NCBI GenBank assembly: GCA_937973565.1
Contig: CALJKQ010000014.1
Span: 1 to 13,252, forward strand
Length of the DNA: 13,252 nt
Direction: 5' to 3'
Source of the DNA: an uncultured Saprospiraceae bacterium
Lineage (GTDB): Bacteria; Bacteroidota; Bacteroidia; Chitinophagales; Saprospiraceae
The position numbers and the translations under genes are program-made. Below, one piece after another: positions 7,095-13,190 of the stretch. The first letter of the stretch is position 1; every line of letters begins with the position of its first letter. The notes under the pieces were generated by a model. That model worked only from the letters and a program-made list of their open reading frames with translations. It had not been told where the DNA came from and ran no database searches.

Positions 7095-7796
7095 TCACTT
7101 CAATAGTGCCAAAAACTCTGCTTTTTTGCGTCGACTCAATTCTACTTTATCGCCATTGGACATAAGGATAAAATCGCCATCATTTCTAACGATGCTCGAT
7201 ACAAAATTCAGATTGACGAGGTGAGATTGGTGCACCCTGAAAAACCGGTGTTGGACAAGTTGATTTTCGAAGTCTTTGAGCGTTTTGCTCACCATCAATT
7301 TGGGCTTGTCTTTGATGTGAAAGATCGAATAATTGCTATCTGCCTCTATGCGAATGATATCGGCAATGGGAATGATGTGCATGCTACCCTGCACCGTAAG
7401 GGTTAACTTTGTTTCCATAGCATTGCCTGTCAGCTGTCTTTGTTCCTCCACCCTGGAGATGGCCTCCTGCACATCCATAGGAGATAAGGGCTTGAGCAAG
7501 TAATCCACAGCCTTCAGTTTGATGGCAGGAATGGCATATTTTTCATGCGCTGTTGTAAAAATGACGTGAAACGATTTACTGGGAAAATGACGCAAAAAGT
7601 CAGTTCCATTGAGAATGGGCATTTCCACATCCAGAAAAAGGATATCTACTTCCAGTTTTTCCAACTCTTCTATAGCTTTCAGCGGGTGCGTATTGGAACC
7701 CACAATTTGAAGCCGATTGTCAAATTTTTTGCGGAGCATGGCGCTTAAGCCATCTACTGCATTTTGTTCGTCGTCAAGTATGTAAACCTTTAACAA
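7095..7796 (-). CDS. LytTR-family response regulator
   Basis: 233 residues, the usual length for LytT/AlgR-type regulators. The receiver domain (1-120) has D8/D9 in YILDDEQNA, the phospho-acceptor D56 in ILFLDVEMP, the switch T81/T82 in FTTAH and K102 in DYLLKPL. The LytTR DNA-binding domain follows (about 131-233) with IIRIEADSNYSIFHI and the hallmark FRVHQSHLVNL. The start must be TTG at 7796: an in-frame TAA lies two codons upstream, and the first ATG would remove the acidic pocket. It lies 160 nt after the propeller-type kinase, its likely partner, and just upstream of two large surface-protein genes that are natural candidate targets. No LytTR target repeat was recognised by eye. Confidence 0.95.
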   Translation of the reverse strand: MLKVYILDDEQNAVDGLSAMLRKKFDNRLQIVGSNTHPLKAIEELEKLEVDILFLDVEMPILNGTDFLRHFPSKSFHVIFTTAHEKYAIPAIKLKAVDYLLKPLSPMDVQEAISRVEEQRQLTGNAMETKLTLTVQGSMHIIPIADIIRIEADSNYSIFHIKDKPKLMVSKTLKDFENQLVQHRFFRVHQSHLVNLNFVSSIVRNDGDFILMSNGDKVELSRRKKAEFLALLK

Positions 7797-7813
7797 GTTT
7801 TAGTGTCTTTTTA

Positions 7814-7939
7814 TTAATAATTCAATGAATGGGATGCAACGCATTTGTACCGGCATTGCTGTTTTTTACGGTTAGTCACCGAAATAATGAGTCCCGCCAA
7901 TCTTTCTTTCTGTATTTTCCGAATATCTGATTTCAACAT
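7814..7939 (-). CDS. Possible 41-codon basic ORF between kinase and regulator
   Basis: An ATG-started ORF (MLKSDIRKIQKERL...HSLNY) fills most of the 160-nt gap between the kinase stop and the regulator start. It is rich in Lys and Arg and resembles nothing I recognise. It may be a real small gene in the operon or chance, since the gap must have some purpose but shows no promoter or terminator. Confidence 0.2.
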   Translation of the reverse strand: MLKSDIRKIQKERLAGLIISVTNRKKQQCRYKCVASHSLNY

Positions 7940-7955
7940 GCTGCAGTAGTCAAAA

Positions 7956-10900
7956 TTAATGAATAATGGGTAAATGTACCAAGACTCTGGTACCCGCTGG
8001 ATGGCCCAGATCGTCGAATAAATCTACAATGCTTACATCTGCATTTTTTCGGGTAGACTCCATCAGTTTTTGCAATCGTTGAGCCGTTATAGATTGACCC
8101 AAAGATTTACTTTCCCGGTTTTGACCCGGGTTAATCCCTCTGCCTACGCCGTTGTCTTCGATGGTAACTTCAAAACTTTGGTCATCCACCAGGTGGAAAT
8201 CCACTTTCAAAAAGCCATTTTCTTCTTTTTTACCCAGGCCGTGCCAAATGGCATTTTCTATAAAGGGCTGCAGGATCAAAGGCAGGATTTTGACATTTGG
8301 GGCATCTATGTTGGGATCGAGGATAATCTGGTATTCAAACTTACCATTGCTGCGCCTGTGCTCCAATTCGATGTAAAGTTTCAATATTTTAAATTCTTCC
8401 TCGAGTGAAACATATTCCTTCCTTGAATTTTCAAGAATGGCCCGCATCAATTTGGCAAAACTGGCCAGGTATTCGGCTGCCAGTTCCTCCTTGCTTTCCC
8501 AAATGTATTTCTGGATGGAATTGAGGGAATTGAAAATAAAGTGCGGATTCATCTGGCTGCGCAACAATTTTTCATCGAGCTCCGCCATTTTTTTATCTAC
8601 CTTATTTTTTTCTTCCGCTCTTTTGCGGATGCTATTAATCCTTTTATGGTACCAGGCATAAAGTCCGGCTACCAAAACCAGGGCTGACAATACTTTGAAC
8701 CACCAGGTTTGCCAAAAGACAGGTTTTACTTCAATGGCAAAATTAGCAGCATTTACACTCTCCACCCCATTGATGTTTTTGGCTTTTATTTTAAAAACGT
8801 AGTGTCCGGGGGGCAATTTTGTATAACTTTTGTATCGCGCTTCGCCATAATCACTCCACTCTCTGTCAAACCCCTGCAAAAAGTAAGAAAAAGTCAATTT
8901 GGTGGGAGCAACATATTCCAAAGCAGTGTAGGTAAAGGTTATATCTGACTGGTTGTAGGGTAAGATTAAATTTCCGTTCGCTGCTTCTCCATGTTCTTTG
9001 CCAAGAGCGGTAATACCGGTGACATACACCGTGGGAACATTGTTGTTTTGTCCTAATTTTTCGGGATCAAAACTGGTATATAAGGATCTGTGTCCTAAGT
9101 TCATTTGATCGTTGTAAAAAAACAGGGTCACAGGGTCAGTGGATAAAGTATATACGCCATCATTCTGATCAAATCGCTGCCAGGTCTGATCCCCGGGATT
9201 TATTTTATAAAACCCATTGGAAGTAAACACCCACAGCTTACCTTGTTTATCTGGCATCATACTTTTTACCTCTACAAAACCATCTACCAATTTTTCTAAC
9301 TTACCTGAGCGGTGGTGCAAACAATACAAACCCACGTAAGTGCCAATGTACAGTTTATCACCTATGCTATATAGAGCCCTGATGTTGTTTAGCACCTTGC
9401 TATCCACCTGGTCGTATTGCAAGGGCAGTTGCTTGAATTGGTAATTGTTTTTATCAAATACAAACAGTCCCAGTGAGGTGCCCACAAACATCTTTTGTGG
9501 ATTGAAATCGGCTATGGCATTAAAGTTGTCTTTAAACATATCGTATCCATAACCATCCGGAAAATTGAAAGCCCGATACTTCTCCGAAAATGGATCAAAC
9601 CTGATGAGGTGTCTTCCTGCCAACCACAACATGCCCTCTTTGTCCTGATAAGAGTCATTGGCATAGGTAGCATTGCCATCCACCCAGGTATCCACAAATG
9701 ACACCACACCATTTTTTATTTTTGCAAAACCACCATAGCTGCTTATCCACAATACATTGTTTTTATCCTGGTAAATATGGTGAGGCCAGCGCTTTTCATA
9801 ATTAAAATCCCGGGGCTTGATGAATTCTTTGAAATAATATTTTTTAATTTTTTCAGCCTTCTTATCCCACTCTATCACTCCGGTGCCATTGGCTGTCATC
9901 CATACTTTGTTGGGATCATGCGGATCATCTACGATTCCCGAAATCAGGTTATACATATTGATATCCAATTCGGGGATATAATGTTTGGAAAATGATTGAG
10001 CCTGGGGATTGACATTGTGCAAACCATTCCACGAGGCTATCCACACCGAGCCATCACGTGACACAAAGAGGTCGGTCAGCCAATTGGATGCAATGCCGTC
10101 TAACTGATTGGGGTCGTAAGCCAGGTGTTTGACAAATCGATTTTTCTGCACATCAAACAAACCCAGACCGCGGTGTGAACTTACCCAAACAATATGATCG
10201 CCCGTGATTTTGGGTGCAATGCAGGCATCGGTGTAGGTACACTTTTCATAACCTTCAAACTTTTTAATCACGAATCTTCGGTCTTCAGGCGGCAAAGACT
10301 CGCCATCAAAGGGCATAAATTCTCCCAGCCATCTGCCCGTGTACAAACGGTTCCGTTTATCATCTTCCAAAACAAACATGAGCCAGTCATTACCTCCGGA
10401 GTAGGTTGACTGATCCTCACTGTGTCGATACTTATAAAAGCCGTGTCGCTCTATGGTCATCCACAGCACACCCTTACTATCTTTGTATAACGAGGTGACA
10501 CTGTGCGACAGCTGTTGAGAAAGTGATGTGTTTTTTACCACCCCGCTCTTTTCTTCAACAAAATACAGGCCATCATCTCGTGAAGCCAAATAAATGCGCC
10601 GGGTTTCAGGGTCATAAATTAACTTCTGACAAGCAATGTTTTTCCCCTTGTAGTTATACTTTTGAAACAAGCCCGAGTAGGGATCAAAGCTACAAAATCC
10701 ATGGTCAAAGGCCAACCACAGTCGATCTTTGCTGTCAATGGCTATGTCCACCAGGTTGTCTGAAGTCAAAGCACCTGACTGGTCGGCTTTTTTATGGTAA
10801 TTTGTAAAAGAGAAGCCATCAAATCTGCTGAGCCCCCCTTCGGTAGCCAGCCAAAGAAAGCCCTTACTGTCCTGCGCCACCTTGTTGACTTTGTCGTGTG

Positions 10901-11042
10901 GCAGTCCATCCTTGGCGGTATAGTTTTTGAATTTGAAGTTGTATTCGGAGAAGAGTTGGGCACACAAATGATGTGAATGTGTCATGAACAGACCATACAA
11001 TATGACCTTTACAACCAAATAATATAGGGAATGGACTCGCAT
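7956..11042 (-). CDS. Propeller-type sensor histidine kinase (Reg_prop, Y_Y_Y, His_kinase)
   Basis: 1028 residues from ATG 11042. A signal peptide or N-terminal anchor (MRVHSLYYLVVKVILYGLF) leads into about twelve or more 'two-component regulator propeller' repeats such as DSKGFLWLATEGGLSRFDG, DSKGVLWMTIERHGFYKY and DKEGMLWLAGRH, to about residue 680, likely two periplasmic beta-propellers. A Y_Y_Y domain follows (about 690-775; FSYFLQGFDREWSDYGEARYKSYT), then one membrane helix (about 782-798), a basic coiled linker and a His_kinase domain with the phospho-acceptor H834 in MNPHFIFNSLNSIQ. ATP-binding motifs are QPFIENAIWHG (about 925) and EDNGVGRG (about 962). It should sense an outside signal and phosphorylate the LytTR regulator encoded next. 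A TTG at 11057 would add five residues but lies inside a promoter element. No fused receiver or HTH is present, unlike hybrid HTCS proteins. Confidence 0.95.
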   Translation of the reverse strand: MRVHSLYYLVVKVILYGLFMTHSHHLCAQLFSEYNFKFKNYTAKDGLPHDKVNKVAQDSKGFLWLATEGGLSRFDGFSFTNYHKKADQSGALTSDNLVDIAIDSKDRLWLAFDHGFCSFDPYSGLFQKYNYKGKNIACQKLIYDPETRRIYLASRDDGLYFVEEKSGVVKNTSLSQQLSHSVTSLYKDSKGVLWMTIERHGFYKYRHSEDQSTYSGGNDWLMFVLEDDKRNRLYTGRWLGEFMPFDGESLPPEDRRFVIKKFEGYEKCTYTDACIAPKITGDHIVWVSSHRGLGLFDVQKNRFVKHLAYDPNQLDGIASNWLTDLFVSRDGSVWIASWNGLHNVNPQAQSFSKHYIPELDINMYNLISGIVDDPHDPNKVWMTANGTGVIEWDKKAEKIKKYYFKEFIKPRDFNYEKRWPHHIYQDKNNVLWISSYGGFAKIKNGVVSFVDTWVDGNATYANDSYQDKEGMLWLAGRHLIRFDPFSEKYRAFNFPDGYGYDMFKDNFNAIADFNPQKMFVGTSLGLFVFDKNNYQFKQLPLQYDQVDSKVLNNIRALYSIGDKLYIGTYVGLYCLHHRSGKLEKLVDGFVEVKSMMPDKQGKLWVFTSNGFYKINPGDQTWQRFDQNDGVYTLSTDPVTLFFYNDQMNLGHRSLYTSFDPEKLGQNNNVPTVYVTGITALGKEHGEAANGNLILPYNQSDITFTYTALEYVAPTKLTFSYFLQGFDREWSDYGEARYKSYTKLPPGHYVFKIKAKNINGVESVNAANFAIEVKPVFWQTWWFKVLSALVLVAGLYAWYHKRINSIRKRAEEKNKVDKKMAELDEKLLRSQMNPHFIFNSLNSIQKYIWESKEELAAEYLASFAKLMRAILENSRKEYVSLEEEFKILKLYIELEHRRSNGKFEYQIILDPNIDAPNVKILPLILQPFIENAIWHGLGKKEENGFLKVDFHLVDDQSFEVTIEDNGVGRGINPGQNRESKSLGQSITAQRLQKLMESTRKNADVSIVDLFDDLGHPAGTRVLVHLPIIH

Positions 11043-11054
11043 AATGGCTATTGA

Positions 11055-11062
11055 CAAAGATA
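11055..11062 (-). promoter_or_regulatory. Putative -7 element of the sensor-kinase gene
   Basis: The minus strand reads TATCTTTG (TAnnTTTG), 12 nt before the ATG at 11042, implying a very short leader. The best upstream TTG is 13 nt away, too close for the usual spacing, so the -33 side is weak. The same octamer stands before the NarL regulator. Confidence 0.4.
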
Positions 11063-11108
11063 AGGCCTATATGGTCAATAATTACTACCAAATTCTATTT
11101 GGATGGTG

Positions 11109-11220
11109 CCGATTGCTCACTGCTGTAGGCTCACCGATTACCGCTGTCGGCTGTCCGTTGCCGGTTTTCGGCTATCCACTTTCGGTTGGAGGTCGCTCCC
11201 TTTTAGGTTTTCGGCTAACC
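11109..11220. repeat. Degenerate heptanucleotide array
   Basis: From 11109 the sequence reads in 7-bp steps: CCGATTG, CTCACTG, CTGTAGG, CTCACCG, ATTACCG, CTGTCGG, CTGTCCG, TTGCCGG, TTTTCGG, CTATCCA, CTTTCGG. A 1-nt register slip follows before TTTTCGG and CTAACCG near 11208-11220. Units are more diverged than in the other arrays, as if this is an older or decaying copy just upstream of the sensor-kinase promoter. Downstream to 11331 I see only scattered similar words and no gene. Confidence 0.65.
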
Positions 11221-11331
11221 GCTTTTTGATGACGGTTGTCAGAGAATGTCTGTCGGATTCTGGAAGCTTTAGATTTCATCCCCTTGGACGTTTTGCCGGC
11301 ATAAGGAGATGATATACAGAGACGGGTATTC

Positions 11332-11393
11332 GGTTATAGTTTTGTCATCATTTTTGATGGATGTTGCACATCTTACAAAAATGCCGCCAAAAC
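11332..11393. repeat. 62-bp direct repeat, left copy
   Basis: Identical at 59 of 62 positions to 13191-13252, same orientation, 1859 bp away. It begins near TTTTGTCATCATTTTTGATG and ends GCCGCCAAAAC. The right copy is cut by the window edge, so the true repeat may be longer, although past 11393 the left copy runs into the hairpin block. The pair flanks the toxin-antitoxin-like genes. Confidence 0.9.
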
Positions 11394-11412
11394 GGATTGT
11401 ACCGCGCTCCCC

Positions 11413-11433
11413 ACCCACGGCTTTGCCGTGGGT
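11413..11433. repeat. Perfect 9-bp hairpin, REP-like
   Basis: ACCCACGGC and GCCGTGGGT pair around TTT. A short GC-rich palindrome followed by TTATCTAC and a second hairpin is the layout of REP-type elements mobilised by Y1 (IS200-like) transposases; no such transposase is encoded in the window. Confidence 0.75.
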
Positions 11434-11443
11434 TATCTACATT

Positions 11444-11460
11444 AAGCGCATTTAGCGCTT
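11444..11460. repeat. Second hairpin of the REP-like pair
   Basis: AAGCGC and GCGCTT form a 6-bp stem round ATTTA, 10 nt after the 9-bp hairpin and immediately before the G run. Confidence 0.65.
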
Positions 11461-11471
11461 GGGGGGGGGGG
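11461..11471 (+). repeat. Homopolymer of 11 G
   Basis: Eleven consecutive G residues between CGCTT and CGTTTAAT. The related block at 13057-13079 has CGCTT, then GGGTGAATGG, then CGTTTAAT, so the G run replaces a mixed 10-nt segment. It is a candidate slippage tract, or a place where the read-out length is uncertain. Confidence 0.9.
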
Positions 11472-11494
11472 CGTTTAATGGGATGGTGGCATTT

Positions 11495-11606
11495 CGGTTG
11501 TCGGCTAACCGCTGTCCGCTTGCCGCTGTCCGCTGTCGGATGTCCGCTCACCGCTGTCCGCTAAACGGTGAGCCGTGAGCGGTGAGCCGTAGTCGGTGAG
11601 CCGCCC
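11495..11606. repeat. Heptanucleotide array with internal inversion (16 units)
   Basis: Sixteen 7-bp units in unbroken register. The first ten are forward: CGGTTGT, CGGCTAA, CCGCTGT, CCGCTTG, CCGCTGT, CCGCTGT, CGGATGT, CCGCTCA, CCGCTGT, CCGCTAA. The last six are inverted: ACGGTGA, GCCGTGA, GCGGTGA, GCCGTAG, TCGGTGA, GCCGCCC. The inversion gives a perfect 10-bp stem between 11546-11555 and 11578-11587. Its right end (11593-11615) is identical over 23 bp to 13037-13059. Confidence 0.9.
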
Positions 11607-11634
11607 CTACACCGCCATTGCGTCGTAGGGACTG

Positions 11635-11677
11635 CATAGGGACAAGCCTGTCTATGTGGCGTAAGCCAGGTAGATGA
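11635..11677. repeat. 43-bp dispersed motif, copy 2
   Basis: Matches 1357-1399 at 40 of 43 positions. It contains GGGACAAGCCTGTCTA and a hairpin with a GTAA loop (TGGC/GCCA core and TCTA/TAGA outer pairs). Both copies sit on the same side of a heptad array. Confidence 0.8.
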
Positions 11678-11728
11678 TCTGTGAGTCGTAAGCCGCACCT
11701 TCAGCGCATGGGAGATTGTCGATAAAAT

Positions 11729-11755
11729 GGATGGTACCATTTTTTTTGTTCACGG
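11729..11755. repeat. 27-bp motif, copy 1, in the remaining repeat tract
   Basis: GGATGGTACCAT, a T run and GTTCACGG match 13081-13107 at 24 of 27 positions. A shorter variant (GGATGGTGGCATTT) is at 11481. The surrounding stretch 11678-11897 holds an open frame on the minus strand beginning with GTG at 11894, but it is made largely of these repeat motifs; I see no gene there. Confidence 0.7.
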
Positions 11756-11897
11756 TAGAGGTTGGTTGCATGTAGTAATGGCCTTCAGCGAAATAAGAGG
11801 AGGGTGCATGAGGATGAGTGGGCACCGATAATAAAATGCAACAGATAATTTTGTATTGCTGGAAACCAGACACAAACCGGAAAATCAAAAACACAAA

Positions 11898-12536
11898 TTA
11901 TGCTAATCTTGATGATACTCTCGGTATGAAAAAACCTTTTATGCAATCCAGGTTTCTTATGCATACCTGTATGTGATTTTTAGTTCGAATGCCGGCGCCC
12001 TCAAAGGCGGGTCCCCCTTCTGTAAATATACCTCTCACCGTGTCAAATGGAAATAAATTACTGAAACCCTTAGTTAATGTTTCCTGTTCTATTTTTTCTT
12101 CCATTTTTTGGTGTAGATATTCTATTACAGCACAATCCAACTCGCGAATAATTAAGTCGTGGTATTTGTCTGTTGGCAGGTCTTTGTTTGCAGGCAGGGA
12201 TTTACCGCTTAACTTTAAATCTGATTTAAGTGATTGGTAATATATGGGAAGTAATTCAATAAATTCTGAATCTGCAAAATCAAGACAATGTTCTAATATA
12301 TAAATAACTCCCACCACCGAAGGCTTATCAAGGCTTCCTCTTTTTTTCTTATCTTTTGCCCATTGAATAGCCCTTTTATAGTTGTTTTCCCAAACATAAA
12401 AACCATTACCTAACCAATCGTAAGATTCTTGACTTTTTCTAACAGAATTTGGATTATTAACCAAACTGTTCCTAACTGACTCGTCACAGCCATGAAAGCC
12501 AATGGTTAAATTTGGCCTTTTTCTATAAAGGATCAT
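11898..12536 (-). CDS. Putative ADP-ribosyltransferase-like toxin of a two-gene module
   Basis: 212 residues, no signal peptide, so cytoplasmic. I recognise the overall look of a bacterial accessory family but not a gene name. Visible motifs fit a PARP/ART-like H-Y-E arrangement: GFHGC (H15), WLGNGFYVWEN (Y47, with W49 and E50), a following A..WA helix (56-60) and FTEGG (E173) near KNHIQVCIRN. Conserved-looking blocks are VVGVIYILEHCLDFAD, IIRELDCAVIEYLH and FDTVRGIFTEGGPAFEGAG. If the fold is right, it would transfer ADP-ribose from NAD to a cell target. The ATG overlaps by 4 nt the stop of a 57-codon upstream ORF, the usual antitoxin-then-toxin order. The module is enclosed by repeat blocks. 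The catalytic assignment is inference from short motifs. Confidence 0.75.
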   Translation of the reverse strand: MILYRKRPNLTIGFHGCDESVRNSLVNNPNSVRKSQESYDWLGNGFYVWENNYKRAIQWAKDKKKRGSLDKPSVVGVIYILEHCLDFADSEFIELLPIYYQSLKSDLKLSGKSLPANKDLPTDKYHDLIIRELDCAVIEYLHQKMEEKIEQETLTKGFSNLFPFDTVRGIFTEGGPAFEGAGIRTKNHIQVCIRNLDCIKGFFIPRVSSRLA

Positions 12537-12706
12537 TTAGCGTTTACAACAATTCGATTAAGGTTGCTGTATTTCTTTGAAAAGTTTCCTTTTTTAGTTA
12601 GAATTTTTGCCGACTGTAGGGTTGCCAAGGCTTTGGCTTTATCTTTTTTTTCTGCTTTGATCTCTTTGGCCAGGGAAGTTAAGAGCTTAATTTGATTTGT
12701 TTTCAT
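12533..12706 (-). CDS. Putative antitoxin, small basic protein
   Basis: A 57-codon ORF (MKTNQIKLLTSLAKEIKAEKK ... LNRIVVNAK). It is rich in Lys, with a predicted long helix (about residues 5-37) and a segment LQSAKILTKKGNFSKKYSNL. Its TGA stop overlaps the ATG of the toxin-like gene (ATGA), so translation of the two is probably coupled. It starts at ATG 12706, about 25 nt after a strong TAnnTTTG element, with an A-rich leader. It shows no recognisable DNA-binding fold by eye. Size, position, promoter and overlap support an antitoxin role; binding to the partner is inference. Confidence 0.75.
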   Translation of the reverse strand: MKTNQIKLLTSLAKEIKAEKKDKAKALATLQSAKILTKKGNFSKKYSNLNRIVVNAK

Positions 12707-12730
12707 ATACGTTTAATTTTTTAAGAATGA

Positions 12731-12761
12731 CAAATATACTGTATTTAAGATTACAACGCAA
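12731..12761 (-). promoter_or_regulatory. Bacteroidota-type promoter of the toxin-antitoxin-like module
   Basis: The minus strand has TTG (12761-12759), a 20-nt spacer, then TATATTTG (12738-12731), an exact TAnnTTTG with the expected -33 spacing. The start codon lies 25 nt further on. This is the best promoter in the window. Confidence 0.7.
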
Positions 12762-12798
12762 GGGCATCAGTAGTGGAATTTTGACCAAAAATGGAAAT

Positions 12799-13050
12799 CG
12801 GCTGTCGGCTAACCGCTGTCCGCTGTCGGCTAACCGCTGTCTGCTGTCCGCTTGCCGCTGTCCGCTGTCGGCTAACCGCTGTCGGATGTCCGCTTTCCGC
12901 TCACCGCTGTCGGATGTCCGCTGTCGGCTAACCGTTGTCGGATGTCCGCTGTCCGCTCACCTAAAACCGCTCACCGCAGTCGGATGTCCGCTCACCGATG
13001 TCCGCTAAGCGTAGAGCCGTGAGCGGTTAGCCGTTGTCGGTGAGCCGCCC
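12799..13050. repeat. Long heptanucleotide array with internal inversion (36 units)
   Basis: 252 bp in unbroken 7-bp register. Units 1-23 (12799-12959) are mosaics of a few words: CCGCTGT (9 times), CGGCTAA (4), CGGATGT (3), CCGCTCA (2), and CCGCTTG, CCGCTTT, CTGCTGT, CCGTTGT and CGGCTGT once each. Unit 24 is CCTAAAA; 25-30 continue forward; from 13009 the units are inverted (GCGTAGA, GCCGTGA, GCGGTTA, GCCGTTG, TCGGTGA, GCCGCCC) without losing register. An open frame through it on the plus strand has a matching 7-residue period and is judged non-coding. The array ends in the 23-bp word shared with 11593-11615. Confidence 0.95.
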
Positions 13051-13080
13051 CTACACCGCTTGGGTGAATGGCGTTTAATA

Positions 13081-13107
13081 GGATGGTAGCATTTTTTCTG
13101 TCCACGG
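13081..13107. repeat. 27-bp motif, copy 2, in the tail of the right repeat block
   Basis: GGATGGTAGCAT, a T-rich run and GTCCACGG match 11729-11755. It is preceded by GGCGTTTAAT, shared with 11470-11479. The stretch 13051-13190 holds these motifs and AAGGCCTTCAGCGC; no gene is seen. Confidence 0.7.
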
Positions 13108-13190
13108 CACAGCTGCGGCTTATGGGTTTTAAGGCCTTCAGCGCTTTAAGATTAGATTGGGGTTTGTGGGGAAGTGTGGTTGCGATATGA

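Noticed and set aside
8070..8408. 112-codon plus-strand frame opposite the kinase domain
   Set aside because: The opposite strand encodes the intact His_kinase ATP-binding motifs; this is a shadow of that conserved region.
11348..11564. Open frames of about 67 codons on both strands over the hairpins and G run
   Set aside because: They run through palindromes, an 11-G homopolymer and heptads; typical repeat-derived spurious frames.
11652..11894. 80-codon minus-strand frame starting at GTG, 3 nt after the toxin-like stop
   Set aside because: Made largely of the 43-bp and 27-bp repeat motifs, with no recognisable domain. The downstream position alone does not support a third module gene.
12697..13008. 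103-codon plus-strand open frame with a 7-residue repeat (NRCPLSA-type)
   Set aside because: It lies entirely on the heptad array; three heptads equal 21 nt, so any open frame shows a 7-residue period. Its first codons overlap the antitoxin gene on the other strand.
12799..13050. CRISPR array
   Set aside because: There are no constant repeats of 24-40 bp separated by unique spacers, and no cas gene; the units are contiguous 7-mers.
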